Positions 1 to 8,934 of a DNA stretch of 32,330 nt are shown here, in pieces. The position numbers and the translations under genes were made by a program. Below the pieces are notes generated by a model. That model saw only the letters and a list, made by a program, of their open reading frames with translations. It did no database searches and was not told the DNA's origin. The stretch is from the NCBI GenBank assembly GCA_937942145.1, contig CALDFV010000240.1, positions 1 to 32,330 of the forward strand. Direction: 5' to 3'. Within the stretch, counting starts at the first letter, position 1. The number at the start of each line of letters is the position of its first letter. Source of the DNA: an uncultured Opitutaceae bacterium. Its GTDB lineage: Bacteria; Verrucomicrobiota; Verrucomicrobiia; Opitutales; Opitutaceae.

Positions 1-57
1 GGGCGCTCGGAGATCGCCCGCTACCTTTGTTTCTTTCGGGCCAGATGGCGTGCTCTC

Positions 58-1896
58 TTGATTGCCCTTGTTACATTGTTAGCCTCAACCGCAAACTCGG
101 CTGCTACCGACAAGCCCGTCTTGCACGGACGCCATTGGGTGGCGATCACGGGCAAGCCGCTTGGGGCGACGGCGGGGGCCAAGATGTTTGAGCGTGGGGG
201 AAATGCGATTGATGCCGCTTGCGCGATGCTGGGAGTGGTATGCACAATGTATGACGATGTCGCTTGGGGAGGGGAGACGCAGGCACTGATTTTTGATCCG
301 CGAACGGGTAAAGTGGTCGGAATAAATGGGCTGGGTGTGGCTCCTTCAGGAGCGACTGCGGAGTTCTTCGATGGGATGGAATTTGAAGGCAAGGCGCTGA
401 AGTACCCGCCGGGTGAGGGGCCATTGGCGTCTTTAACTCCGGGGAACCCTGGCGCGTTGATGGTCATGCTGGCTGAATTTGGGACCTTGTCCTTGAAGGC
501 GGTATTGGAACCCGCCATGCAGATGGCGGAAGGGTATCCGATTGAGGAAGAAACGGTTCGAAAGATCGAGCGAAGCGAGGAGAAGCTCAAGCAATGGCCG
601 TACTCAAAAAAGTTGTTTTTTCCTCATGAAGATGCGTTTCGCGAGGCCCCTCGGGCCGGCGAAATCTGGCGTCAGCCGGACCTTTTGAATACGCTGCAAA
701 AACTAGTGGATGCGGAGCAAGCAGCGCTGGAAATGGGTAAGGACCGGAAGGCAGCGATTATGGCGGCGTACGACCGCTTTTATCGAGGGGACATTGCCGA
801 AGCGTTTTGTCGAGGATCCCAAGAGGTAGGTGGGCTGCACCAAGTCGAGGATCTGGCGAATTGGTCGGTCAAGATTGAGGAACCCGTGCAAACAACCTAC
901 AAAGGGATTGAGGTTTACAAGCTGACTAGCTGGACGCAAGGGCCGGCATTGCTGCAGACTTTGAATTTGCTCGAACCGCTCGACCTTCAGTCGATGGGGT
1001 ACAACAGCGCTCGATACATCCACACGCTTTACCAGGCGATGAATCTGGCATTTGCGGATAGGGATTTCTATTATGGCGACCCTGACTTTGAGCCCAAAAC
1101 TCCGATACAAGGCCTGCTTTCCAAGGAGTATGCGGCGGATCGATGGAGGCTCGTTGATCCTACTTTCAATCTCCCAGACATCCGTCCCGGAGATCCTTAT
1201 CTCTTCCAGGAGGGAGACAACCCCTTTCCCGATCTTCTTAAAAACTGGTCTAATTTGAAGTCGGCTAAATATGAGGAATTCGCTGAACAGGAGAGACTGG
1301 ATAAGGAATTTCTCTTGGGCACTACTTCTATCCAAGCAGCGGACAAGGAAGGCTGGGCCATATCCATCACCCCAAGCGGAGGCTGGTTGCCGGTACCGGT
1401 GGCGGGGAGCACCGGCATTGGCATGAACCAGCGAATGCAAAGCTTCGTGCTCGATCCAGCGGAGAATCCTTACAATGTGATTGAGCCGGGAAAGCGTCCC
1501 AGGGTAACGCTGACGCCGACGATCGCTTTAAAGGATGGAAAACCCTTTCTGGCCTGTGGTGTTCAAGGTGGGGATACTCAGGACCAAAACATTCTGCAGT
1601 TTTTTCTCAATATGGTCGAATTCGGGATGACGGTACAGGAGGCGTGCGAGGCCGCCAACCTGACCAGTTTTCAGATGCGAAGTTCCTTTGGGGAACATGA
1701 TGTGCAACCGGGAAAGCTAACTCTGGTCGAGGAGGTGCCGTCTTGGGTGCGAAAGGACCTGGAGCGACGGGGCTATTGGCTGAAGTTTGAAGACAAAAAT
1801 TCCGGTCCCCTCACCGCGATCTACTTCGACCGGGAGCATGGCACTTTCTGGGGTGGCGCCAGCAACTTTGGCGATGACTACGGAATAGCCTGGTAG
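58..1896 (+). CDS. ggt: Gamma-glutamyltransferase family protein, secreted (5' end uncertain)
   Basis: Gamma-glutamyltranspeptidase-family N-terminal nucleophile hydrolase. These enzymes self-cleave and then remove or transfer gamma-glutamyl groups, as from glutathione, in the periplasm. Visible: a hydrophobic N-terminus (ALVTLLAS, then a small-residue cleavage region before TDKP), the conserved GGNAIDAACAM segment near residue 48, the nucleophile region GTTSIQAADKEGWAIS with Thr422 as the expected cleavage/nucleophile residue, and the late GVQGGDTQDQ...FGMTVQEAC block matching the family's C-terminal glycine motif. Length (612 aa) fits. The TTG at 58 is the first in-window start that gives a signal peptide, but the frame stays open to base 1 and reads a basic stretch (RARWRALL) just before it. 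The real start may therefore lie upstream, with this basic stretch as the signal-peptide n-region. The donor substrate cannot be read from sequence. Confidence 0.88.
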   Translation: MIALVTLLASTANSAATDKPVLHGRHWVAITGKPLGATAGAKMFERGGNAIDAACAMLGVVCTMYDDVAWGGETQALIFDPRTGKVVGINGLGVAPSGATAEFFDGMEFEGKALKYPPGEGPLASLTPGNPGALMVMLAEFGTLSLKAVLEPAMQMAEGYPIEEETVRKIERSEEKLKQWPYSKKLFFPHEDAFREAPRAGEIWRQPDLLNTLQKLVDAEQAALEMGKDRKAAIMAAYDRFYRGDIAEAFCRGSQEVGGLHQVEDLANWSVKIEEPVQTTYKGIEVYKLTSWTQGPALLQTLNLLEPLDLQSMGYNSARYIHTLYQAMNLAFADRDFYYGDPDFEPKTPIQGLLSKEYAADRWRLVDPTFNLPDIRPGDPYLFQEGDNPFPDLLKNWSNLKSAKYEEFAEQERLDKEFLLGTTSIQAADKEGWAISITPSGGWLPVPVAGSTGIGMNQRMQSFVLDPAENPYNVIEPGKRPRVTLTPTIALKDGKPFLACGVQGGDTQDQNILQFFLNMVEFGMTVQEACEAANLTSFQMRSSFGEHDVQPGKLTLVEEVPSWVRKDLERRGYWLKFEDKNSGPLTAIYFDREHGTFWGGASNFGDDYGIAW

Positions 1897-1952
1897 TTCG
1901 TTATTCCGCTTTGACCTGAGAGCTTTTCTAAATCAGGGTTTTCGCTTTGCTT

Positions 1953-4832
1953 ATGAGACCCATGTTGCGACCGCTTTGCCCCGTTTCCCTTTTAGGAGTT
2001 TTACATCTCGCTGGGACGGCCGACGCGTCGGTTGATTTTGCCCGCGATATCCAACCCATCCTAAATGCGAATTGTGTTGAGTGCCATGGGGGCGTAAAAG
2101 CCGCTGGAGATGTTTCTTTCGTCTATGAAGACCGGGTCATCAATTTCATCGGAGATTCCGGAGTTCCCATCGTCAAACCCGGAAAACCCGACGATTCCGA
2201 GCTCATTTACCGCATTACCACTTCCGACGAAGACGATCGAATGCCTCCACCGGATGAACATGATGCTCTCACGGAAGATCAAATCGCTCTGTTTAAGAAA
2301 TGGATCAATGAAGGAGCCGAATGGAGCGCCCACTGGGCCTTCCAGGCAGCCGAACGTCCAAGCATTCCGAAATCTTCATTGGACGAAAAAGCCAATGGAA
2401 ACATTGATCGCTTCTTGTTCCATAGGCTGGAGGCGGAAGGCCTCGAGCCAAGCCCACCGGAATCTCCCGGCCGATTGCTCCGACGGCTCAGCTTAGCGCT
2501 TACGGGCCTGCCTCCCACAAGCAGCGAACTCGACGCGTTCGAATCGGCATACGACATCGACCCGAAGCAAGCAGTTGAAAACAGGGTAGATGACCTGCTC
2601 AGCCAACCAGCATTTGGAGAACGCTGGGCGTCCATGTGGCTCGACCTGGTACGCTACGCCGACTCGGGTGGTCTCGGACAGGATCAAAAGAGGACGATCT
2701 GGGCATACCGCGACTGGGTCGTCAAAGCCTTCAACGACGATCTCCCTTTCGACGAATTCACTATAAAACAGTTGGCGGGCGATCTACTGCCCGATCCGAG
2801 CCTCGACGATCTAGTGGCCACAGCTAGCCAGCGGAATACTCAAACCAACGACGAGGGAGGGACCGATGACGAAGTTTTTCGGGTCGAGGCGGTGGTCGAT
2901 CGAATCAACACGACCTGGCAAACCTGGGGCTCGATGACCTTCAACTGCGTTCAGTGCCACGACCACCCCTACGATCCCTTCCGCCATGAAGAATACTATC
3001 AGTTTATGACGTTCTTCAACAACACGGCGGATTCGGATCTACAAAAAGACGAGCCGTTGTTGAAAGTACCCGAGAACCCAAATCAGTATGAAGAAGCGAC
3101 GGAATTGAGACGCCGCATCCTCGAGCTCAAAGAGACGTTCTGGGAACAAGGAAACACGTTAAAGGCAAGCGCCGACTGGCAACACGTAAAGGGCCTCGAA
3201 GTCGCGTCCAATAATAGCACCCAGTATCAAGTCGACGACTCAGCCGGCTACTCCGAATTCCAAACTGTGGGAACAGTTGAGATAAAAACTCACACAATCA
3301 TTACCATCCCCGCCTCGAGTGTTGAAGACCAGCCAACTTCCGCTCTGCGTCTCACGGTATTGCCCATCGATCCCGATACCGCCGTCGACAATCCCCCATG
3401 GGGTTTTCTCGTAGACAAAATCGAAGCGGAGATCGTCGATGAAGCAGGCAATCGAATGCCTGTATGTTTCAAAGCTTCCGCTCCAGACGTACCATGGATG
3501 CCCACGGAACCGATGGAAACGATTCCTCCAAATGGGGGAGGCTGGGGAGCGGATTCAAGGGTTCACTACGCCCGTGATATTGCTCTCATCCCGGAAACGC
3601 CAATTAAACTAAAGGTAGGGGAACGCCTTTCAATTCGTATCCATTGTAACAAGACGGGGCACGGAAGTCATCCCATGGCCATTCAACGCGGCCGATTAGA
3701 TATTACCTCGGATGATCGATGGACGGAGTTTGTATCGGAGGGAGCGCATTCGTACGCCCTCATGCGGGAAATCGATCGATTAACTAGGCGCTATTCTGAA
3801 ATCCCGGGAACCACCGTTCCGATAATGCACCGCCGTCCGCCACAGCTCGCTAGGCCAACTCGCATATTCGAGCGCGGCAACGCGTTGGAGAAAGGAGAGG
3901 CCGTTACCGCAGCCATTCCTGCCTCCCTCTTGAAAATCGCTCCCGCCGAGCCAGATCCCGATCGCCTCACTATGGCCAGGTGGTGGGTATCCGATAACAA
4001 TCCGCTAACTGCCCGCGTATTCGTCAATCGACTATGGGAACAGCTTTTTGGAGCCGGCATTGTCTACACGCTCGAAGACTTTGGATCATCTGGGGAGAAG
4101 CCATCCCATCCAGAGTTGATCGACTATCTGGCTAGGCGTTTTCAAGAGGACTATAACTGGAGCGTGAAGTCCATTTTGAGAGAGATCGTTCTCAGCTACG
4201 CCTTCCAGCAATCTTCTACGATTAATCCCAAACTCAACCTGCGCGATCCAGACAATCGACTGCTAGCCCGTGGGCCTCGACTGCGACTTACCGCGGAAAT
4301 GGTTCGCGATAACGCGCTGGCCGTCAGCGGACTGCTTTCTACCGAAATTGGCGGCCCTCCCGTGCATCCACCAATTCCCGAGGGCATCTGGCAGCCTTTC
4401 CTCAGCCGAGACAAATGGGAAACTCCCGAAAGAGACGATGGTGACCGGTACCGAAGAGCGATCTACACCTACGTAAAACGCAGTATCCCCTATCCGACTT
4501 TCGCTAGCTTTGACGCCCCGTCCCGGGAATTCTGCAATCCTCGTCGTCTAAATTCCAATACGCCTTTGCAAGCACTTGTAACCCTAAATGACACCGCCTT
4601 CGTTGAATGTGCGGAAGCTCTCGGGGAAAAACTGGAAGGTGGTTTCTCAAGCGGGCCCATCAGCGAGTGCCTCTCACTTGCCTACAGACTTGTTACGGGT
4701 CGCAATCCACCGGACTCCTCTTTGCGAGAGCTCGTCCGATTGTATGAGGAAATGCTGCAAGAGTCGCCAGAAAAGGCATCAACGGTCGTTGCTCAGGTGC
4801 TGCTAAATCTCGATGAATCCCTCACTTATTGA
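1953..4832 (+). CDS. PSD1 / planctomycete cytochrome c domain protein
   Basis: Large exported protein of the PSCyt1-PSCyt2(DUF1549)-PSD1(DUF1553) family, abundant in Planctomycetota and Verrucomicrobiota and of unproven biochemical function; it is probably a periplasmic haem protein linked to polysaccharide or sulfated-glycan use. Visible: an N-terminal hydrophobic leader, a first haem motif CVECH at Cys41-His45 preceded by FARDIQPILNANC, a WAF...RFL linker into the DUF1549 region, a second CVQCH motif at Cys332-His336 followed by DHPYDPF, and a C-terminal DUF1553 region containing NRLWEQLFGAGIV and FASFDAPSREFC...TPLQALVTLND. The open frame has a TTG at 1947; ATG 1953 (or 1962) gives a better leader. 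It ends 27 nt before the DUF1501 gene, so the two are very likely one operon. The coding strand is unusually C-rich compared with neighbouring + strand genes (see findings). Confidence 0.9.
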   Translation: MRPMLRPLCPVSLLGVLHLAGTADASVDFARDIQPILNANCVECHGGVKAAGDVSFVYEDRVINFIGDSGVPIVKPGKPDDSELIYRITTSDEDDRMPPPDEHDALTEDQIALFKKWINEGAEWSAHWAFQAAERPSIPKSSLDEKANGNIDRFLFHRLEAEGLEPSPPESPGRLLRRLSLALTGLPPTSSELDAFESAYDIDPKQAVENRVDDLLSQPAFGERWASMWLDLVRYADSGGLGQDQKRTIWAYRDWVVKAFNDDLPFDEFTIKQLAGDLLPDPSLDDLVATASQRNTQTNDEGGTDDEVFRVEAVVDRINTTWQTWGSMTFNCVQCHDHPYDPFRHEEYYQFMTFFNNTADSDLQKDEPLLKVPENPNQYEEATELRRRILELKETFWEQGNTLKASADWQHVKGLEVASNNSTQYQVDDSAGYSEFQTVGTVEIKTHTIITIPASSVEDQPTSALRLTVLPIDPDTAVDNPPWGFLVDKIEAEIVDEAGNRMPVCFKASAPDVPWMPTEPMETIPPNGGGWGADSRVHYARDIALIPETPIKLKVGERLSIRIHCNKTGHGSHPMAIQRGRLDITSDDRWTEFVSEGAHSYALMREIDRLTRRYSEIPGTTVPIMHRRPPQLARPTRIFERGNALEKGEAVTAAIPASLLKIAPAEPDPDRLTMARWWVSDNNPLTARVFVNRLWEQLFGAGIVYTLEDFGSSGEKPSHPELIDYLARRFQEDYNWSVKSILREIVLSYAFQQSSTINPKLNLRDPDNRLLARGPRLRLTAEMVRDNALAVSGLLSTEIGGPPVHPPIPEGIWQPFLSRDKWETPERDDGDRYRRAIYTYVKRSIPYPTFASFDAPSREFCNPRRLNSNTPLQALVTLNDTAFVECAEALGEKLEGGFSSGPISECLSLAYRLVTGRNPPDSSLRELVRLYEEMLQESPEKASTVVAQVLLNLDESLTY

Positions 4833-4859
4833 ATTTCGTATCAAAAACTTTCTTAATCG

Positions 4860-6347
4860 ATGAATCTCGAATCGCTACTCCAAGAATCTCGCCGACGTTC
4901 TCTCGAACAGGACACCCGACGACAGTTCATCACGCGCTGCGCGACCGGACTCGGAGCCATGTTTCTCGCCAGTCAAAACGCTTCCAGGGCCTCAGTTTCG
5001 TCGTCGGGACGAAGCTCCTCCAATCCCTTCGGACAGCTGGCAACCCATTTTCCCAGTAAAGCCAAGCGGGTAATCTATCTTCACATGATCGGGGCTCCGA
5101 GCCAATTGGAGCTGTTCGATTACAAGCCGGATCTCAAGCGACTGGATGGCCAGCCCTGCCCGCAATCCTTTCTCGAAGGCAAGAATTTCGCCTTCATACA
5201 GGGCACTCCCAACATGCTGGGCCCCCAGTTTCCGTTCAAACAGCATGGAGCTTCCGGAGCCTGGGTATCTGACCGGCTTCCCCATTTCTCGAAGGTCGTC
5301 GACGACGTCAGTTTCATCAAAACCCTGCAAACCGATCAATTTAACCACGGGCCCGCTCAGCTAATGGTTCACTCCGGTCAGCCGCGAATCGGCTATCCGT
5401 CCATAGGTTCCTGGGCCACTTGGGGAATGGGTACCGAAAATGCCGATCTCCCCGGATTTGTCGTTTTGCTTTCCGGTGGCCGCATCCCTAGAGTTGGCAA
5501 GGCCCTCTGGGGATCGGGCTTTCTTCCCTCGGTTTACCAAGGGGTCCAATGCCGCTCCCACGGAGATCCCGTTCTCAATGTATCCAACCCCAAAGGGATG
5601 ACGAGAGACTTGCGACGTCAGGCCTTGGATACCATTCGAAATCTGAACCAGCAGACCCATGACGAATTCGGCGATCCGGAAACGCTAACGCGGATCGCCC
5701 AATACGAAATGGCGTTTCGCATGCAAATGGCCGTGCCCGACGCTATGGATATCGAAAAAGAGCCGGATAATGTTCATGAGCTCTACGGTACAGAACCAGA
5801 CAAGGAGAGTTTCGCCAATAACTGCCTATTGGCCCGTCGATTGGTTGAGCGCGGAGTGCGCTACGTACAGCTGTTCGACTGGGGATGGGACTCACATGGA
5901 GCAGCAAGTTCCGAGGCGTTAAACGGTGGCTTCCAAGACAAGTGCCGCGAGGTCGACAAGCCTATGGCCGCTCTGATCACGGATCTCAAACGAAGAGGCC
6001 TCCTCGAGGACACCCTAGTCGTCTGGAGCGGCGAATTCGGCCGAACCCCCATGCGGGAAAACCGAGGCGGAACCAATGAAAGAAAATATGTTGGGCGCGA
6101 TCACAACCCGGGGGCATTCACGGCTTGGATGGCGGGCGGAGGGGTTAAACCAGGCATGTCCTATGGCGAGACCGACGAAGTGGGCTACAGTCCCGCCGTT
6201 GATCCTGTCCCTCTGGAAGACTTTCATGCGACTCTACTCCACCTGCTCGGCTTCGAGCACAAGAAGCTGAGTTTACCCTTTCAAGGTTTGGATCAGCGTC
6301 TCACTGGCGTGAAAGACGCCAAAGTGATAAGGGAGTTGCTGGCGTGA
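4860..6347 (+). CDS. DUF1501 domain protein with Tat-like leader
   Basis: DUF1501 protein, a family with an alkaline-phosphatase/sulfatase-like fold that nearly always sits directly downstream of a PSD1 gene; the enzymatic activity is not established. Visible: a twin-arginine-like leader (DTRRQFITRCATGLGAMFLA, residues about 19-38), which suggests export of a folded protein; the family segments YLHMIGAPSQLELFDYKP, NHGPAQLMVHSGQPRIGYPS and LFDWGWDSHG; and the C-terminal metal-site region WSGEFGRTP followed by GRDHNPGAFTAWMAGGGVKPG. Length 495 aa is normal for the family. The ATG at 4860 lies just upstream of the leader and is the natural start. It shares the C-rich coding strand of its PSD1 partner, so the pair has a common history. 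Confidence 0.9.
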   Translation: MNLESLLQESRRRSLEQDTRRQFITRCATGLGAMFLASQNASRASVSSSGRSSSNPFGQLATHFPSKAKRVIYLHMIGAPSQLELFDYKPDLKRLDGQPCPQSFLEGKNFAFIQGTPNMLGPQFPFKQHGASGAWVSDRLPHFSKVVDDVSFIKTLQTDQFNHGPAQLMVHSGQPRIGYPSIGSWATWGMGTENADLPGFVVLLSGGRIPRVGKALWGSGFLPSVYQGVQCRSHGDPVLNVSNPKGMTRDLRRQALDTIRNLNQQTHDEFGDPETLTRIAQYEMAFRMQMAVPDAMDIEKEPDNVHELYGTEPDKESFANNCLLARRLVERGVRYVQLFDWGWDSHGAASSEALNGGFQDKCREVDKPMAALITDLKRRGLLEDTLVVWSGEFGRTPMRENRGGTNERKYVGRDHNPGAFTAWMAGGGVKPGMSYGETDEVGYSPAVDPVPLEDFHATLLHLLGFEHKKLSLPFQGLDQRLTGVKDAKVIRELLA

Positions 6348-6359
6348 AATTCGAGACTC

Positions 6360-6419
6360 GTAGGAGCGGCTTTATGCCGCGATTTGTCCTCTTCCATCAC
6401 AGTATAAAGTCGCTCCTAC
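6360..6419. repeat. Imperfect inverted repeat (REP-like hairpin)
   Basis: Left arm GTAGGAGCGGCTTTAT (6360-6375) and right arm ATAAAGTCGCTCCTAC (6404-6419) are complementary over 16 bases with one mismatch, with a 28-base spacer between them. The element sits just after the DUF1501 stop codon. A transcript would fold into a long hairpin; with no T-tract after it, a 3'-end stabiliser or REP-like mobile palindrome is more likely than a rho-independent terminator. GTAGGAGCG(G)CTT palindromes of this style are common dispersed repeats in other bacteria. Only one clear copy is seen in this window. Confidence 0.7.
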
Positions 6420-6551
6420 ATTCTGAAAAATGAAATGCGGACCAATCAATGGTACCCACAAAGTCCACAAAGAGAATGAAGCAAATACAATTGGGTTGAG
6501 AAATCTTGGTTGCCCTCAGTGGTCTTCGCAGGCGACGCTCCTATTAATTTT

Positions 6552-8027
6552 ATGAAACTATTGGCTTCGTTATGCTCTCGTATACAATTCTTCTATACAG
6601 GGTTGTTTATTTTGTCTTTCTCCCTGTTCGCGGAGAGACCTAACGTTTTATTTATTGCAGCGGATGATCTGCGTACGGATCTGAATTGCTACGGTCAAAC
6701 GCACGTGATCACTCCGAACTTTGACCGGTTAGCAGCTGAGGGCATCCTTTTCGACCGAGCTTATTGTCAGCAAGCGGTTTGCCATCCTTCTCGAGCGAGT
6801 CTGATGACTGGGAAGCTGCCTGATACAGTCGGCGTGACCAGTCTGTACACTGACTTGCGCGTGGCCGCTCCTGATGTTGTGACCATTCCTCAGCACTTTC
6901 GCCAACATGGCTATGTTGCGGAAAGTTTTGGTAAGATCTTCCACAATGGGCATGGGCATCATGGGGATCCTGGATCATGGACGGTTCCTCCGCACCGTTT
7001 TGGAGACGGGCAGCAGTACATGCTGGAGGAGAGTCGAGAAGCAAGACGCGTCAATCGTGAACGACTGGCAACGGCGGAAGGTGCGGGAGAACGTCTTGGT
7101 GGACCTAAAAACGGACCCGTCATCGAGAGTTCGAAAGGAACGTATTCAGAGTATAGCGATGGAGCGATGATGCTGAACGCGCGAGAGGGACTCAAGCGAC
7201 TGGCGGGCGGTAGGGATCCCTTCTTTTTAGCGGTTGGCTTTTCGAAACCGCATTTGCCGTTCAATGCTCCGGAGAAGTACTGGAATCTTTATGAACGAGA
7301 TAAGCTGAAACTACCGGACAATCCTTATCCCCCTAAAGATGTTCCATCCTACGCCCTTCACACGAACGGCGAACTGAGATCCTATCAAGGTGTGCCATGG
7401 AAAGGGGATATTCCGGACGAGTTGACCTTAGAGCTTCGCCATGGCTACTACGCCTGTGTCAGCTATATAGATAGTCTGCTTGGTGACTTGCTAGAAGATT
7501 TGGATGCGCTGAGGTTGCGAGACAACACGATCATCGTTTTCTGGTCCGACCATGGCTTTAAACTGGGGGAACACTCTCTGTGGCACAAGCACACCAACTT
7601 TGAACTGGATTGCCGGGTACCGTTCATGATCTCCGCTCCGGGATACCGGAAGGGAAAGCGAACCGGATCGCTCGTCGAGCTGCTCGATATTTATCCGACG
7701 CTTTGTGATCTCGCAGGCTTACCCATTCCCACAAACTTAGAGGGGACGAGTTTACTTCCCATTCTAGAGAATCCGAAGAATACGGTACGCAGTTTTGCCC
7801 GCAGCCAGTATCCAAGAGGTTCGAACATCATGGGCTACACGATCAAGACGGACCGCTACCGATACGTGGAATGGACGGATACGCGCACCAACGAAGTCGT
7901 CGCCAAAGAGCTGTATGACCATTTTGTTGATGGCCCGGAAAACGTGAACCAGGCGAACAATCTTAGCTATCAAATAGAGATGGGTTTGCTTTCGGAAAAA
8001 GTCAGTACGTTTAATGGAGCTCCTTGA
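6552..8027 (+). CDS. Secreted type I sulfatase (iduronate-2-sulfatase-like)
   Basis: Arylsulfatase-superfamily hydrolase that removes sulfate esters, probably from a sulfated polysaccharide. Visible: a signal peptide (basic start, then FFYTGLFILSFSLFA, cleaved before ERPNV), the metal-binding start RPNVLFIAADDLRTDLNCYG, and the formylglycine signature C-H-P-S-R-A-S-L-M-T-G with Cys77 as the residue to be oxidised. Further motifs are GFSKPHLPFNAP, WSDHGFKLGEHSLWHKHTNFE and a C-terminal domain with PRGSNIMGYTIKTDRYRY, which is typical of iduronate-2-sulfatase-like members. CxPSR places it in the class matured by formylglycine-generating enzyme, whose gene is not in this window. The frame is open from a TTG at 6510, but ATG 6552 places the signal peptide correctly and is preferred. 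Substrate cannot be assigned. Confidence 0.92.
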   Translation: MKLLASLCSRIQFFYTGLFILSFSLFAERPNVLFIAADDLRTDLNCYGQTHVITPNFDRLAAEGILFDRAYCQQAVCHPSRASLMTGKLPDTVGVTSLYTDLRVAAPDVVTIPQHFRQHGYVAESFGKIFHNGHGHHGDPGSWTVPPHRFGDGQQYMLEESREARRVNRERLATAEGAGERLGGPKNGPVIESSKGTYSEYSDGAMMLNAREGLKRLAGGRDPFFLAVGFSKPHLPFNAPEKYWNLYERDKLKLPDNPYPPKDVPSYALHTNGELRSYQGVPWKGDIPDELTLELRHGYYACVSYIDSLLGDLLEDLDALRLRDNTIIVFWSDHGFKLGEHSLWHKHTNFELDCRVPFMISAPGYRKGKRTGSLVELLDIYPTLCDLAGLPIPTNLEGTSLLPILENPKNTVRSFARSQYPRGSNIMGYTIKTDRYRYVEWTDTRTNEVVAKELYDHFVDGPENVNQANNLSYQIEMGLLSEKVSTFNGAP

Positions 8028-8068
8028 AAATGGGCCCGCTTGTAATTTGTGGTAGATTTTAATGAAGA

Positions 8069-8842
8069 ATGAATAGGCCTGTCGTTATTATCGGAATCGG
8101 AGAAGTCGCTGGCGTACTTGCCAGAGCATTCCTGCGTGTTGGGCATCCTGTTGTACCAGTAACGCGACACATGGATATCATCGCTGAGGCCAAGGAGATC
8201 TCGGACCCCCTAATGGTAGTCTTAGGAGTGGGAGAGAAGGACTTTTCGTCTGTAGTGAAAACGATTCCTGATGGATGGAGGGATCGATTGGTTCTTATTC
8301 AGAACGAGCTGCTGCCTCAAGACTGGGAGGTTCATGGGATTGAGAATCCCACGGTCCTTTCCGTATGGTTCGAAAAGAAAAAAAGCATGGACTACAAGCC
8401 GCTCCTGCCAACACCGATATTAGGACCCCATGCTGACTTGATCGCCGAATCGCTAGTCGGTATTGATATTCCTTGTACAGTATTGGAAAGCCGTGAAGAA
8501 ATGCTTGTCAACCTTGTGCAAAAAAATGTGTTCATTTTGACGACGAACATCGCGGGTCTCGCTCTGGATGAGGGTGCCACGACGGCGACGCTTTGGGGCG
8601 AGAGCAGGCAGTTGGCATTGGATTTGGCGAATGACGCCATTGACTTGCAAGAAGCGCTGACGGGCCAATCCTTACCTCGTGAACTACTCATAGAAGGTCT
8701 GGTACAGGGATTGGGGGCGGATCCCCATCACAAATGCAAAGGACGCTCAGCTCCAGCCCGTCTCGCCCGAGCGATTGCAATTGCCGATGAAGAGGGAGTG
8801 AAAATAAAGTCAATTCGAGATCTGGCCAAGCGTTTGAATTAA
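8069..8842 (+). CDS. Ketopantoate-reductase-like NAD(P)-binding protein
   Basis: Short (257 aa) Rossmann-fold protein with a glycine-rich N-terminus, VVIIGIGEVAGVLARAF, followed by GHPVVPVTR, the layout of PanE/ApbA-like reductases. The segment LVNLVQKNVFILTTNIAGLA, around residues 146-165, matches the position of the PanE catalytic-lysine helix (usually K..N...NPLTAL), with Lys153 as a possible equivalent. The C-terminal helices contain GLGADPHHKCKGRSAPARL. It is shorter than typical PanE (about 300 aa), and the dinucleotide and substrate residues are not fully recognisable, so a role in pantothenate synthesis is not claimed. The ATG follows the sulfatase stop by 41 nt on the same strand. 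It may be a diverged reductase of unknown substrate. Confidence 0.7.
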   Translation: MNRPVVIIGIGEVAGVLARAFLRVGHPVVPVTRHMDIIAEAKEISDPLMVVLGVGEKDFSSVVKTIPDGWRDRLVLIQNELLPQDWEVHGIENPTVLSVWFEKKKSMDYKPLLPTPILGPHADLIAESLVGIDIPCTVLESREEMLVNLVQKNVFILTTNIAGLALDEGATTATLWGESRQLALDLANDAIDLQEALTGQSLPRELLIEGLVQGLGADPHHKCKGRSAPARLARAIAIADEEGVKIKSIRDLAKRLN

Positions 8843-8934
8843 CGGTTGAGCCCGCCGAGATTGAATGGGAATTCTCCTCGTTCGCTGTGACTAAAGGTCT
8901 CTATCAAGATCGTAATGAGATTCCTGGGTAATAC

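Noticed and set aside
703-1440. 245-codon - strand frame inside the gamma-glutamyltransferase gene
   Set aside because: The + strand holds the complete catalytic motifs; the - strand frame has none.
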